Part shown: positions 15,852 through 25,084 of the stretch, one piece after another
Layout of the letters: each line of letters begins with the position of its first letter
How positions within the stretch are numbered: the first letter of the stretch is position 1
Assembly: GCF_019449565.1 (NCBI RefSeq)
Contig: NZ_JAGRPM010000038.1
Location: 1-64,000 of the forward strand
Reading direction: 5' to 3'
DNA length: 64,000 nt
Source of the DNA: Rhodoblastus sp.
Lineage (GTDB): Bacteria > Pseudomonadota > Alphaproteobacteria > Rhizobiales > Beijerinckiaceae
Notes under the pieces: generated by a model
The model's database searches: none
The model's input: only the letters and a program-made list of their open reading frames with translations
Told to the model about the DNA's origin: nothing
Translations under genes and position numbers: made by a program

Positions 15852-16601
15852 ATGCGCATCAGATCTTTTCTCGCCGCGGCGATCCTTCAAATGGCGATCG
15901 GGGCCACCCTTCCGTCGCCAGCGCAGTCGGCAATCCGAGCCATTGCTTTCGACTATTTCGTCCTGTTCGACGCCAATTCCGTGCTTCCTGCGGCGGAAGC
16001 GGCTTTTCCTGGCAAGGGCGCCGAACTGGTCAAGCTATGGCGCGGGAAATTATTCGAATATAATTTCGTGAGTTCAGCGGCTGGACGTCACGAGGATTTC
16101 GCCAAACTGCTCGAAGCATCGCTCGAATATTCCGCCGAGGCGGCGAAGCTCGACCTGATCGACGACCGCAAACAGGCGCTGCTCGACGCCTTCCGGCATC
16201 TCAAACCCTGGCCGGACACTGTCGATGGCTTGCGGAAGTTACGGCAGTCGGGCCTGCGCGTAATCGCATTGTCCAATCTGACTCCGGCCATGTTGCGCGC
16301 CAACGCCGAAAATGCGGGCTTTGCCGATCTGTTTGACGAGTTCATCAGCACCGAAGTCAATGGCTCGTTCAAACCGGAGCCGCGCGCCTATCGTCTGGGC
16401 ATGGAAAAGCTTGATCTAAAAAAGGACGAAATCCTGTTCGTCGCGTTCGGCGGCTGGGACGCGTTCGGCGCGAAAAGTTTTGGCTATCGCACGGTCTGGG
16501 TCAATCGTTTCGGCCTGCCGGCAGAGCGGTTGCGGCCAGCGCCCGATGCAACCGTCAAAGATTTCGACGGTCTGCTGAAATTCGTGGGCGAGCCCCGCTG
16601 A
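15852..16601 (+). CDS. Exported HAD hydrolase, haloacid dehalogenase type II-like
   Basis: A 249-residue HAD-superfamily protein with an N-terminal signal peptide (RSFLAAAILQMAIGA to PAQS), so probably periplasmic, which is unusual for this group. Motif I reads AFDYFVLFD. The nucleophile Asp34 is kept, but the classical FDAYGTLFD is one residue shorter and lacks the Gly-Thr. Motif II is LSNLT, the lysine of motif III is in FKPEPRAY, and the final acidic motif reads FGGWDAFGAKSFG. The altered motif I makes true dehalogenase activity uncertain. The ATG at 15852 is chosen over one seven codons upstream because it begins the signal peptide. Confidence 0.8.
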   Translation: MRIRSFLAAAILQMAIGATLPSPAQSAIRAIAFDYFVLFDANSVLPAAEAAFPGKGAELVKLWRGKLFEYNFVSSAAGRHEDFAKLLEASLEYSAEAAKLDLIDDRKQALLDAFRHLKPWPDTVDGLRKLRQSGLRVIALSNLTPAMLRANAENAGFADLFDEFISTEVNGSFKPEPRAYRLGMEKLDLKKDEILFVAFGGWDAFGAKSFGYRTVWVNRFGLPAERLRPAPDATVKDFDGLLKFVGEPR

Positions 16602-16671
16602 TCACCCCGTTCTTCTCTGCGATTCGCGCGAGAAATCGCGCCCCATGGCGCCCTATCGTACCGAGTATTTG

Positions 16672-16890
16672 TCAGCCTGGCGGCGCGGAGGGCGCAGGCG
16701 CAGGCCGCCCGACGGCCTTGAGCGCGTCAAGGCAGGCGAAGAGCGCCTTTTGCGCGTCGGCGACCGCCTCCTCTTCAGTATCGGCGACGCCAAGACAGCC
16801 CGGAATATCGGGGAAGCTCACCACATAGCCGCCGCCCTCCGCTTCAGGGAGGGGCGCCGTCTCGTAGCGATATGCGCTTGGTTCGGTCAT
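16672..16890 (-). CDS. hicB: HicB-type antitoxin
   Basis: A 72-residue HicB-family protein. It keeps the partial RNase H-like fold of the antitoxins: RYETAPLPEAEGGGYVVSFP, then DIPGCLGVADTEEEAVADAQ and a helix ALFACLDALK. It lacks a C-terminal DNA-binding domain and ends in a Pro/Ala tail, as in short HicB forms. HicB blocks the HicA mRNA interferase by binding its active site. Its ATG overlaps the hicA stop by four bases (ATGA), so the pair is translationally coupled. Toxin-first order is usual for hicAB. Confidence 0.82.
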   Translation of the reverse strand: MTEPSAYRYETAPLPEAEGGGYVVSFPDIPGCLGVADTEEEAVADAQKALFACLDALKAVGRPAPAPSAPPG

Positions 16891-17129
16891 GGGTCGAGTG
16901 CATCCATCTTGTCGATCAGGGCGACGAAGGCGCGGACGTGAACAGCCCGGATCTTTTGTTTCAATGGGACAGTGACGCAATCCGGCACGGAGGGATGAAG
17001 AAACACCTCGTGGGTTCCTGTGATCTTCCTGAATTTCACGGCATATTGAGACGCCGTGATCTCGATGTCGGCGGGGATCCAGTCCCCGCCCGGATTGCTG
17101 CGCAGGGCCTCAAGGCGCTTGTTGTGCAT
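16887..17129 (-). CDS. hicA: HicA-type mRNA interferase toxin
   Basis: An 80-residue protein of the HicA double-stranded-RNA-binding-fold toxins, which cleave mRNA in the cell when not bound by HicB. The catalytic histidine is probably His40 in GTHEVFLHP, followed by VTVPLKQKIRAVHVRAFVALI, the strand and helix that normally reads VPxHxxxxIxxGTLRxIL. The N-terminus (RLEALRSNPGGDWIPADIEI) is more divergent than in typical HicA. The ATG at 17129 has AAAGGACA upstream. It forms an operon with hicB. It may serve plasmid-like stabilisation or stress-induced growth arrest. Confidence 0.75.
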   Translation of the reverse strand: MHNKRLEALRSNPGGDWIPADIEITASQYAVKFRKITGTHEVFLHPSVPDCVTVPLKQKIRAVHVRAFVALIDKMDALDP

Positions 17130-17210
17130 GGTCTTATGTCCTTTGTTCGACAAGCGACGAGGCGCATGCCTCCAGCAGGCGGTGCGAGGCCGCCCGCTCC
17201 TTAGGCATTG

Positions 17211-18170
17211 TCACAAATCCAACACAAGAAGAGGCCCCTTCGCCCGCGAGACGCAGGCGAGGAAATAGCCCTGGGCGCGCTGCTCGCCCGAGAGGCGCTT
17301 GTCACGGTGGTCCACCTCGCCCTCGAGAACCTTGACCTTGCAGGTCCCGCACATGCCCTGCTCGCAAGAGGTGGGAACTTTGACGCCCTTTTCTTCCAGA
17401 AACTCCGTGACGCTCTTGTCGCCGGGAATCTTGAAGACCGCGCCTGTGCTCGCGATCTTCACCTCGAATACCTTGTCGAGCAAGGGCGCCGAGGCCTTTG
17501 CCGTGAAGCGCTCGATATGGATGCGTTCCTCGGTCCAGCCGTTTTGCTTGGCGAAGGCAATAATGGGATCGAGCCACCAGTCCACGCCGCAAATGAAGAG
17601 TTGCGTATCGTCCGGCTGATCCAGAAGAACCGTTTTCGGGTCCAGCGCCTCGCCATTCGATTCCAGATAGGATGTCGTATTTTCCACGAAGGCGGAGCCC
17701 GCGATCATGGCGTTGAACGCCCCCGGCGATCCAAGCGCGTGGAGATAATGGAAAGCGAAGGGGATATCATGCGTCTTCAGATGATCGGCGATGCTCAGCA
17801 TCGGCGTCGCGCCGATGCCGCGCGCGATCAGCAAGGCGCGTTTGGTTTGGCGCGGCACGCGGAAACGGTTGCGCGGCTGGCCGACTTGCAACACATCCCC
17901 TTCCTTCACCACATTATGCATGGCCTTCGATCCGCCGCGGCTGTTCGGATCATTCCACACGCCGATAATATAGCGATGACGATCGGCTTCGCTGTTGCAC
18001 AGGGAATATTGGCGGACCAATCCCCCCGGGATCGTCACATCGATATGGGAGCCGGCCGAAAAAGCCGGAAGCTCCGTACCGTCAGGGTCGATCAGCTCGA
18101 AGGACAACACATTGTTGGCTTCAACGGTTTTCTTGGCCACAACGACCGAGCGCAAGGCATCGTCTGACAT
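17211..18170 (-). CDS. PDR/VanB family oxidoreductase (phthalate dioxygenase reductase-like)
   Basis: A 319-residue single-chain reductase. A flavin-binding domain with RQYSLCNSEAD comes first, then an NAD-binding domain with ARGIGATPMLSIADHL (about 115-130). A C-terminal plant-type 2Fe-2S ferredoxin domain follows, with ligands in CEQGMCGTCKV and a final cysteine in FLACVSRA. Such proteins pass electrons from NAD(P)H to Rieske oxygenases that demethylate or hydroxylate aromatics. No oxygenase gene is next to it, so the partner is elsewhere. The ATG at 18170 has GAGAG upstream. The neighbours are hicA and an unknown gene, so it is probably monocistronic. Confidence 0.9.
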   Translation of the reverse strand: MSDDALRSVVVAKKTVEANNVLSFELIDPDGTELPAFSAGSHIDVTIPGGLVRQYSLCNSEADRHRYIIGVWNDPNSRGGSKAMHNVVKEGDVLQVGQPRNRFRVPRQTKRALLIARGIGATPMLSIADHLKTHDIPFAFHYLHALGSPGAFNAMIAGSAFVENTTSYLESNGEALDPKTVLLDQPDDTQLFICGVDWWLDPIIAFAKQNGWTEERIHIERFTAKASAPLLDKVFEVKIASTGAVFKIPGDKSVTEFLEEKGVKVPTSCEQGMCGTCKVKVLEGEVDHRDKRLSGEQRAQGYFLACVSRAKGPLLVLDL

Positions 18171-18359
18171 TTCGTTCTCTCGCAACATCTGATCCTGTCG
18201 CGATCCCATGCAAGTGAGAGACCAATTCGGGACGCCGTCGCGACGCTGAGCGCGCGTTCCATGGCGCGAATATTGCTGTCCTTTGGTTCACGCCTTGCTC
18301 GCTTTCTGCCGGAAAGCGGGACGGCGCAGCGCGATCATCATTCAGGAGCCAGATGCGCC

Positions 18360-19190
18360 ATGGGTCTCGACGTCGTCCGGCTCGGCAAATTGCTTTCGCT
18401 CGCCGGCAGCCAGAACGAAAGCGAGGCGATGGTCGCTCTACGCAAGCTGCGCGAGCATCTCGACTCAGAGGGTCTGACTTTTACGGATCTCGGCCAAAGG
18501 CTGATCGGTCAGGCGCCGCGCGCCCAAAGCCCTCGCGCAAAAGAACCGGAGGCCGCGACCTATACCGACGAAACCGGCGTCAAATGGCCGAGCCGAGAAT
18601 CCTACGACAAGCATCAAGCGGCGGTCGCCGCGCGCCAGGAGACAGAATGGCGTCAGACCGAGGGCGAGCGCGAAGAAATCATCGCGCGCTATGGCTCGCG
18701 CGAAGCGGGCCTTGCGCGCAACCCGCGCGAACAGCTGCTGCATGACGCCGTCGCCGATCTTTTGACGCCGCTGACGCCGGACCTCGACCCGCCCGGACGC
18801 TGGCACGCCAGCCTCGACGGCTGGGATCGCGGCAGCTTTGGTCCGCCCTCCGACAGAGTCGTAACCCGGATCGAACAGGCTTTCGCGTTGCCGACCAGTT
18901 TGCGCGAGGCGAAGGACGAATTCGACGAATGGAAAGCGCGATCACATGAACTCGAAATGCTGATGGGCCGTCCCGGCGACAGCCAGCTCGACCTTCCGGC
19001 CTTTTATCGAGCCCAGCGCGTCCAGGCGCTCTATGAGCATGAACTGCCAATCCGCTCGATCGACGATCTGCATTTACGCCTGCAATTCACGGTCGATCCC
19101 GAATGGAGCGACGACACCGGCAGAGCGCTGCCAGATATTTTGCAGGCCTTCGAGACGCTGGTCGTCACGCCCGCCGGCGCGGCGGATTGA
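18360..19190 (+). CDS. Hypothetical protein with DUF2786-like N-terminus
   Basis: A 276-residue cytoplasmic protein. The first 45 residues (VVRLGKLLSLAGSQNESEAM and AALRKLREHL-like helix) resemble the short helical pair of DUF2786 proteins. A charged linker follows (about 60-130), then a helical domain with WHASLDGWDRGSFGPPSDRV and a final segment IDDLHLRLQFTVD. Similar proteins occur in phage-derived regions, but no phage genes are adjacent. The ATG at 18360 has AGGAG 12 bases upstream; an upstream frame to 18261 lacks a better site. It ends five bases from the convergent mfd stop. Function unknown. Confidence 0.6.
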   Translation: MGLDVVRLGKLLSLAGSQNESEAMVALRKLREHLDSEGLTFTDLGQRLIGQAPRAQSPRAKEPEAATYTDETGVKWPSRESYDKHQAAVAARQETEWRQTEGEREEIIARYGSREAGLARNPREQLLHDAVADLLTPLTPDLDPPGRWHASLDGWDRGSFGPPSDRVVTRIEQAFALPTSLREAKDEFDEWKARSHELEMLMGRPGDSQLDLPAFYRAQRVQALYEHELPIRSIDDLHLRLQFTVDPEWSDDTGRALPDILQAFETLVVTPAGAAD

Positions 19191-19195
19191 CGCTT

Positions 19196-22100
19196 TCACC
19201 CCTTCTTTTCCGCAATCGCCACCAGTTCGCGCATGATCGCGCGGGCGCCGCTCAACCGGTCCGCCGCCCGCTCGAATTCGCCGATGAAGACGATCTTCAT
19301 GTCCGGCCGCACCTTGGCCTCCGAACCCTGCCGCGCGATAAACCGCACCAGCCCCGCCGGATTGGCGAAGCTGTTGTTGCGGAAGCCGATGATGATGCCC
19401 TTCGGCCCGGCTTCCAGTTTCTCGACATGGGCGCGGCGGCACAAAGCCTTGACCCCGACGAGGACCATCAATTGCTTGACCTCGTCCGGCATCGGCCCAA
19501 AACGGTCGATCATTTCGGCGGCGAAGCTTTCGATCTCGGCCTCGTCATCCAGTGTCGCCAGACGGCGGTAAAGCTGCAGCCTCAGGTCGAGATCCTCGAC
19601 ATAATGTTCGGGGATCGTCACCGGCGTGCCAAGCGTGATCAGCGGCGACCAGGTCTCTTCCACCGCCTCGCCGCCGCCCGCCTTCAGCGCCGCGATCGTC
19701 TCGTTCAGCATCTGTTGGTACAGCTCATAGCCGACCTCGCGGATATGGCCGGATTGCTCGTCGCCGAGCAGATTGCCGGCGCCGCGCAGGTCGAGATCGT
19801 GGCTGGCGAGCTGGAAGCCCGCGCCGAGCGTGTCAAGCGATTGCAGCACCTCCAGCCGCTTCTGCGCCTGCGGCGTGACGGTGCGGTTGAGCGGCGTTGT
19901 AAAGAAGGCATAGGCGCGCGTCTTGGAGCGCCCGACGCGGCCGCGCAATTGATAGAGCTGCGCGAGGCCGAACATGTCGGAGCGATAGACGATCAAGGTG
20001 TTGGCGGTCGGAATGTCGAGGCCGGATTCGACGATATTGGTCGAGACCAGCACGTCATATTTGCCGTCATAGAAAGCGCCGATGCGCTCCTCCAGTTCGG
20101 TCGCCGCCATCTGGCCATGGGCAATGGTGAATCGGGCCTCGGGCGTATTCTGGCGCAGCCAGGCCGCGACATCGTCGAGGTCTTCGAGACGCGGGCAGAC
20201 GAAGAAGCTCTGGCCGCCGCGAAAACGCTCGCGCAATAGGGCCTCGCGCAGGATCAGGTCGTCGAAGGGCGTCACAAAGGTGCGCACGGCGAGGCGGTCG
20301 ACGGGCGGCGTGGCGATGATCGAAAGTTCGCGCACGCCCGTGAGCGCCAGTTGCAGCGTGCGCGGAATCGGGGTCGCGGAGAGGGTCAGCACATGGACCG
20401 CCGCGCGCATCTCCTTGAGTCGCTCCTTGTGCCCGACGCCGAAATGCTGCTCCTCGTCGATGATGACGAGGCCCAGATTCTTGAAGCCGACGGTCTTGCC
20501 CAGCACCGCATGGGTGCCGATGACAATATCGATCGTTCCGTCGGCCGCGCCAGCCCGCGCCGCCTTCATATCCGCCGTGCCGACCATACGCGACATCTGC
20601 GCCAGCCGCACCGGCAACCCGGCGAAACGCGCGGAAAAATTCTTGAAATGCTGGCGCGCCAGCAGGGTGGTCGGCACGACCAGTGCGACCTGGACGCCGT
20701 TGATCGCCGCCGTGAAGGCGGCGCGCAGCGCGACTTCCGTCTTGCCGAAGCCAACGTCGCCGCAGATCAGGCGGTCCATCGGCTTGCCGGAGGCCATGTC
20801 CATCAGCGTCGATTCGATGGCGCCGAGCTGGTCCTCGGTCTCGTCGTAAGGGAAACGGGCGCAGAATTCCTCGTAAAGGCCCTCGGGCGGCGTCAGTCGC
20901 GGCGCCTCGTGCAGGGCGCGGGCGGCGGCGATCTTGATGAGCCCCTGCGCCATATTGCGGATGCGCAGCTTCAGGCGGGCCTTGCGCTCGCGCCAGGCGC
21001 TGTGGCCGAGCCGGTCAAGCGTGACCTCATTGTCCTCGGAGCCGTAACGCGACAGCAGCTCGATATTTTCCACCGGCACGAACAGCTTGTCGCCGGCGTG
21101 ATAATGCAGCTCCAGGCAGTCATGCGGCGCGCCAGCGGCCTCGATCTGCTTCAGTCCGACGAAACGCCCGATGCCGTGATCGACATGGACGACGAGGTCG
21201 CCCGCCGACAGCGCCGAGACTTCGGCCAGAAAATTTTCCGCCCGTTTGCGGCGCTTGCGCTGCGGCGCGAGACGGTCGCCGAGAATGTCCTGTTCGCCGA
21301 TTACGGCGAGGTCGCCCGCGACGAAGCCGGCTTCCAGCCCGATCACCGCCAAAGCGGCGCGGGCGTCGCGCAGGCTCAGGGCCTGGGACAGCGAGGAGAC
21401 GATCTCCTGTTTCTTGAGGCCATGTTCGGCCAGAACCGAGCCAAGGCGCTCGCGCGATCCATCGGTCCAGCCCGCGACGATGACTTTCTTTCCCTCGCCC
21501 TGCAAGGCGCGGATATGATCGACCGCCGCCTGGAACACATTGGCGTTTTCGTCATTGCGCTCGGGCGCGAAATTGCGTCCCGCGACGCCGCCGCAATCGA
21601 TCAGCGTTGTCGCCCCTTCCGGAGCGGCGAAGGGCGTGAAGCGCGCGGTCGCGGCCCTGGCCAGGGCCGCCTTGAATTCATCGGCCGAGAGATAGAGCTC
21701 GTCCGGCGGCAGCGGCTTGTAATTGCAATGCGCGGGGTCGCGCGCATAGACGCTGCGGCGCGCCTCGTAATAATCCTTGATCTGGTCGAAGCGTTCGCCA
21801 GCGGCGGCTTCCGCCTGCGCGTCGAGCAGCAGCGGCGCGTCGTCGATATAGTCGAACAGGCTGTCGAGCTTGTCGTAGAGCAGAGGCAGCCAATGCTCCA
21901 GCCCCGCCGGGCGGCGGCCTTCGCTCACCGCCTCATAGAGGGCGTCGCCGCGCGTCTGCGCGCCGAAATGCGCGATATAGCTTTGGCGGAAACGCTTGAT
22001 CGTCTCGGTGAGGATCGGAGCCTCATTGACCGGCACGAGATCGAGCGCGCGCAATTGCGCGGTGGTGCGCTGGCTTTCCGGGTCGAAGGCGCGGATCGTC

Positions 22101-22708
22101 TCCAGCACGTCGCCGAAGAAATCGAGCCGCACCGGCGCGGGCAGGCTCGGCGGATAGAGATCGACGATGCCGCCGCGCAGCGCATATTCCCCGCTCTCCC
22201 TTACAGTGGAGGCGCGCATAAAACCGTTGGCTTCGAGCCAGGCGGCGAGTTCGTGCAGATCGACCGCCGCCCCCGGCGTCGCGGAAAAGCTTTTCGCCGC
22301 CATGTCCTTGCGCGGCGGTACGCGCTGGGCGAGCGCGGCGACGGTGGTGAGCAGCAGGCGCGGTTTTTCGAAGGACGAGCGCGTGCGGGCGAGGCGCGCC
22401 AGAGCGGTCATGCGCTCGGCCGCAACTGCGCCATTGGGCGAGACCCGGTCGTAGGGCTGGCAGTCCCAGGCCGGAAATTCCAGAATCTCGGCGTCAGGCG
22501 CCGCGAAAGTCAGCGCGTCGCGGAAGGCGCGCAGCCGCTGGCTGTCGCGGGCGACATGGACCAGCGCGCAGGAGCGCCCCTCCCCCGCCTTGGCCAGGCC
22601 ACGCGCGAGATCGGCGGCGACGAAGGCGTCAAAACCCTCCGGCGCGCGCGAGAGGATCAGCGAGCGGCCTTTTTCCAGTTCGGCGCAGGCGCGGTGAAGA
22701 TCATGCAT
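19196..22708 (-). CDS. mfd: Transcription-repair coupling factor Mfd
   Basis: A 1170-residue ATP-dependent translocase that removes RNA polymerase stalled at DNA lesions and recruits UvrA. The domains are in the standard order: UvrB-like N-terminal module (1 to about 350), the RNA-polymerase-interacting CarD-like domain with LVVHVDHGIGRFVGLK near 500-515, and the RecG-like translocase with Walker A GDVGFGKTE near 646-655. DEEQHFGVGHKERLK is motif II, GRVGRSKTRAYAFF is motif VI, and a C-terminal TRCF domain closes the protein. The length is normal. Together with sdhE just upstream and recG about 5 kb away it reflects the conserved alphaproteobacterial recG/sdhE/mfd block. Confidence 0.97.
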   Translation of the reverse strand: MHDLHRACAELEKGRSLILSRAPEGFDAFVAADLARGLAKAGEGRSCALVHVARDSQRLRAFRDALTFAAPDAEILEFPAWDCQPYDRVSPNGAVAAERMTALARLARTRSSFEKPRLLLTTVAALAQRVPPRKDMAAKSFSATPGAAVDLHELAAWLEANGFMRASTVRESGEYALRGGIVDLYPPSLPAPVRLDFFGDVLETIRAFDPESQRTTAQLRALDLVPVNEAPILTETIKRFRQSYIAHFGAQTRGDALYEAVSEGRRPAGLEHWLPLLYDKLDSLFDYIDDAPLLLDAQAEAAAGERFDQIKDYYEARRSVYARDPAHCNYKPLPPDELYLSADEFKAALARAATARFTPFAAPEGATTLIDCGGVAGRNFAPERNDENANVFQAAVDHIRALQGEGKKVIVAGWTDGSRERLGSVLAEHGLKKQEIVSSLSQALSLRDARAALAVIGLEAGFVAGDLAVIGEQDILGDRLAPQRKRRKRAENFLAEVSALSAGDLVVHVDHGIGRFVGLKQIEAAGAPHDCLELHYHAGDKLFVPVENIELLSRYGSEDNEVTLDRLGHSAWRERKARLKLRIRNMAQGLIKIAAARALHEAPRLTPPEGLYEEFCARFPYDETEDQLGAIESTLMDMASGKPMDRLICGDVGFGKTEVALRAAFTAAINGVQVALVVPTTLLARQHFKNFSARFAGLPVRLAQMSRMVGTADMKAARAGAADGTIDIVIGTHAVLGKTVGFKNLGLVIIDEEQHFGVGHKERLKEMRAAVHVLTLSATPIPRTLQLALTGVRELSIIATPPVDRLAVRTFVTPFDDLILREALLRERFRGGQSFFVCPRLEDLDDVAAWLRQNTPEARFTIAHGQMAATELEERIGAFYDGKYDVLVSTNIVESGLDIPTANTLIVYRSDMFGLAQLYQLRGRVGRSKTRAYAFFTTPLNRTVTPQAQKRLEVLQSLDTLGAGFQLASHDLDLRGAGNLLGDEQSGHIREVGYELYQQMLNETIAALKAGGGEAVEETWSPLITLGTPVTIPEHYVEDLDLRLQLYRRLATLDDEAEIESFAAEMIDRFGPMPDEVKQLMVLVGVKALCRRAHVEKLEAGPKGIIIGFRNNSFANPAGLVRFIARQGSEAKVRPDMKIVFIGEFERAADRLSGARAIMRELVAIAEKKG

Positions 22709-22747
22709 CGGGAAGTTTCTGATTACCGGCTGGGCGCCAAGGCGGCC

Positions 22748-23044
22748 TCAAATATGGATCGGGCCGTTATGGGTGTGGAAGGCCTTGATCGTCAGGAAGA
22801 TCGGCCGGTCATAGGCCGGATCGACCGGCTTGGAGCCCGCAAACCACGAGAAGATGTCGGCGTCCTGGGCATCCATGAAATGTTCGAGCTGGTCGAGTTC
22901 GTCCTCGCTCAGCTGGTCGATGCGGGCGTCGGCGAACTGGCCGAGCAGAAGATCGACCTCCCTCATGCCCCGATGCCAGCACCGGAACAGAATTCTACGC
23001 CGACGCGGGTCCAGCCCCTCGCTCGATCTTGTCGTGCCCGACAT
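22748..23044 (-). CDS. sdhE: Succinate dehydrogenase assembly factor SdhE
   Basis: A 98-residue protein that promotes covalent attachment of FAD to SdhA of succinate dehydrogenase. The defining RGxxE-type motif is in CWHRGMREVDLLLGQF (residues 22-37), followed by the helical LSEDELDQLEHFMDAQDADIF. The length and all-helical layout fit SdhE/CptB. It sits 39 bases upstream of mfd on the same strand, the usual arrangement, and is probably co-transcribed with it. Confidence 0.95.
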   Translation of the reverse strand: MSGTTRSSEGLDPRRRRILFRCWHRGMREVDLLLGQFADARIDQLSEDELDQLEHFMDAQDADIFSWFAGSKPVDPAYDRPIFLTIKAFHTHNGPIHI

Positions 23045-23250
23045 GCAGCCTCCACAAGGACGAATGGCCCGCGCCGGTTCCCGGCGCGGGCGGAAGGGGT
23101 CTTATAGGGCGGGATGACGCGGCTGTCAGCCATCGTCGTCGAGCCGAGAAAGAATTTGACTTTTCATTTATGTTCTCTATTTGTTCTATCAAAAGGTCTT
23201 GGCAGGATAGCCATTATGCAACCTCTTTTGTCTCCGAACCGGGCGACGTA

Positions 23251-23721
23251 ATGCAATCGAAACGCCACTATCGATTTCGTATGAGCCTGCGGCTGTACAG
23301 CGACGGCAAGCCACTGGCGTCCTTGGCCGAAACGCTGAAATTTCCACGCGAACATTTGCACATCAAGGGCGAGCCCATGATTTTTACCGGCCCTTTGGCC
23401 GGCAGGTTGGCCAAAAGCCATTATGTCTCGTTCGTGGAAACGGCTACCGACGACGCGAACGACATTTCGCCGTGGATCGACCAAAACGTCGCCGCGATCG
23501 CCGCCGTTCCTGAGATCGTCGATGACCTTCGCTCGAAACGCGTGACGGCGACGCTGTGGATCGCGATGTTTGGAAGAGAGGAAACGCCTCTTCCGACGGT
23601 TCCGGCGGATGTCGTGCAAAGGGTCAGGGACTGCGGCGCGTCCCTATTCCTCGAAAATTACACCATCATGGACCCAGAGCACGGCAATCCGCTCAAGGTA
23701 TGGCCAACTGGCGCGCCTTGA
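23251..23721 (+). CDS. DUF4279-like protein
   Basis: A 156-residue protein that resembles DUF4279: YRFRMSLRLYSDGKPLASLAETLKFPREHLHIKGEP at the start (shown here as a 20-residue span, RFRMSLRLYSDGKPLASLAE, and its continuation), then SHYVSFVETATDD and a C-terminal WIAMFGREETPLPTVPADVV followed by LFLENYTIM. DUF4279 proteins are small alpha/beta proteins, some found beside polymorphic toxins as possible immunity proteins, but no toxin lies here. The ATG at 23251 is preferred; the frame is open upstream only through non-conserved sequence. It lies in the stretch separating sdhE from recG. Confidence 0.55.
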   Translation: MQSKRHYRFRMSLRLYSDGKPLASLAETLKFPREHLHIKGEPMIFTGPLAGRLAKSHYVSFVETATDDANDISPWIDQNVAAIAAVPEIVDDLRSKRVTATLWIAMFGREETPLPTVPADVVQRVRDCGASLFLENYTIMDPEHGNPLKVWPTGAP

Positions 23722-23734
23722 GCGGCGAGCGGGC

Positions 23735-25084
23735 TTACCGGCTCGCGACCACTTTCAGCTGGCGGATTTCGCCGCGCATATAAGCGTCGAGGAAGGCGCG
23801 GTAGTTGCGGAACGAGACGCAGCCGTTGGAATCGCCGCGCTGCCCGAGCATGAAGGTGTGCGCCAGCAGGCCGTTGCGGCCATGGACATTGCTGTCCAGC
23901 GGCGTCAGGCGCAAAGCCTGGACGCCGTGGAACAGGCTTTCGCGCAAGGTGAGCTGATAGGTCGCGGGCGGGGTCGAGCCGCGCATCCGTACGTGGACAT
24001 AGCCCGGATGGTCGAAATAGGGGCCGAGGCCGGAATGGGCCTCGAGCGCCTGGCCGTTCGGCAGATAGACCGTATGCGCGGAAATGTCATAGACCGCCGT
24101 GCCGCCCGTCGCGACGACCGGCGAGGGCGAGGCCGACGGACCCCGCGACAGGTTGAACAACCCGCCGCCGCCGCCTTCCTGCGAGGCATAGGCGAGTTGC
24201 GGGCCCTTCTGCTCGGAATTGCCGGTGAACAACTTGTCGAACAGGGAGCGAGGGTCGTTGCGCGCGAAGGTCGTCGCCTGGGCACGCTCGCGCACCGAAG
24301 CGGCGGCGGCGGCGCGGGTCGGGGGCGCGGGCAGAGGCGTCGCCGGCGGCGCGATCTCGCGGCGCGGGGTGACGTCGACCGCGACGCGGGCGATGTTGGA
24401 AAGTTCGGACGGACGCGTTGGCGGCAGCGGATGGCCGTCCGCGACAGCCGCGGGCGGCTCGGCTTCTGCGACCTGAGCGGTCCGAAGGGGCGGCAGCGGA
24501 ACATTGGCCAAAGCTTGAGCGATCGCCTGCCCCGCATTGGCTTGCGCGGAATCGGCTTGCGCGGGCTCCGCTTCCGCGACCTGCTGGTTGGTGTCCGCCT
24601 CGGCGATCTGGGACGCGCTGTCAGGCGTCTCGACGAGCACGAAAAGCGGCTCGGACTGCAAGGGCGAGAAGGAGGGCCCGACAGGATCGTTCTGGGCGGC
24701 CATGCCCGTCATGCCGGTGGAGGCGAGGTCCGGGTCGAACAGCCCGCCGAAGGGATTGCGCGGCTTGTCCATATCGGGTTTGGTCGGGCCGGATTCGAGC
24801 GCCACATGCGCGACCGCGACGGCTGCCGATTTGGCGAAGGCGCCCGATTCAGGCGTTTGGCCAGACGTTGTGGATTGGGGCCCGGCCGCTTGTGCGGCGG
24901 CGTGCAGGCCGACGTCCGAGGGAACGCCCGCATCGCCTGCCAAGCCGCCAGCCAGGCGCAGGGCGACCGCGGCGCTGAACGAGAAAGCGGCAAGGGCTGG
25001 AATCGTCCGGACGAACACTTTCCGGGTACGGCTCGAACGATCCTGATAGACCGGATCGCAGGTCTCGTAGCTCCAATCGGTCAT
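23735..25084 (-). CDS. Membrane-anchored DUF2778 (L,D-transpeptidase-like) protein
   Basis: A 449-residue protein. A cytoplasmic N-terminus is followed by one transmembrane helix (about 27-47, PALAAFSFSAAVALRLAGGL). A long low-complexity periplasmic linker rich in Ala, Pro and Asp spans about 50-320. A C-terminal DUF2778 domain follows, with EAHSGLGPYFDHPGYVHVR, THGVQALRL-like strand and the cysteine site GDSNGCVSFRNY. DUF2778 is the fold of Tlde1-type L,D-transpeptidases, with the Cys as nucleophile and His in LLAHTF. In Rhizobiales the anchored form is probably a cell-wall enzyme rather than a secreted toxin. The linker contains Glu-Ala-Glu-Pro-Ala-like repeats around residue 190. Confidence 0.8.
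   Translation of the reverse strand: MTDWSYETCDPVYQDRSSRTRKVFVRTIPALAAFSFSAAVALRLAGGLAGDAGVPSDVGLHAAAQAAGPQSTTSGQTPESGAFAKSAAVAVAHVALESGPTKPDMDKPRNPFGGLFDPDLASTGMTGMAAQNDPVGPSFSPLQSEPLFVLVETPDSASQIAEADTNQQVAEAEPAQADSAQANAGQAIAQALANVPLPPLRTAQVAEAEPPAAVADGHPLPPTRPSELSNIARVAVDVTPRREIAPPATPLPAPPTRAAAAASVRERAQATTFARNDPRSLFDKLFTGNSEQKGPQLAYASQEGGGGGLFNLSRGPSASPSPVVATGGTAVYDISAHTVYLPNGQALEAHSGLGPYFDHPGYVHVRMRGSTPPATYQLTLRESLFHGVQALRLTPLDSNVHGRNGLLAHTFMLGQRGDSNGCVSFRNYRAFLDAYMRGEIRQLKVVASR

Noticed and set aside
20351-23107. 918-codon open frame on the plus strand
   Set aside because: It lies antisense to mfd and sdhE, which are unmistakable. Its composition (Arg, Ala, Gln, His-rich) is that of a mirror frame in GC-rich DNA.
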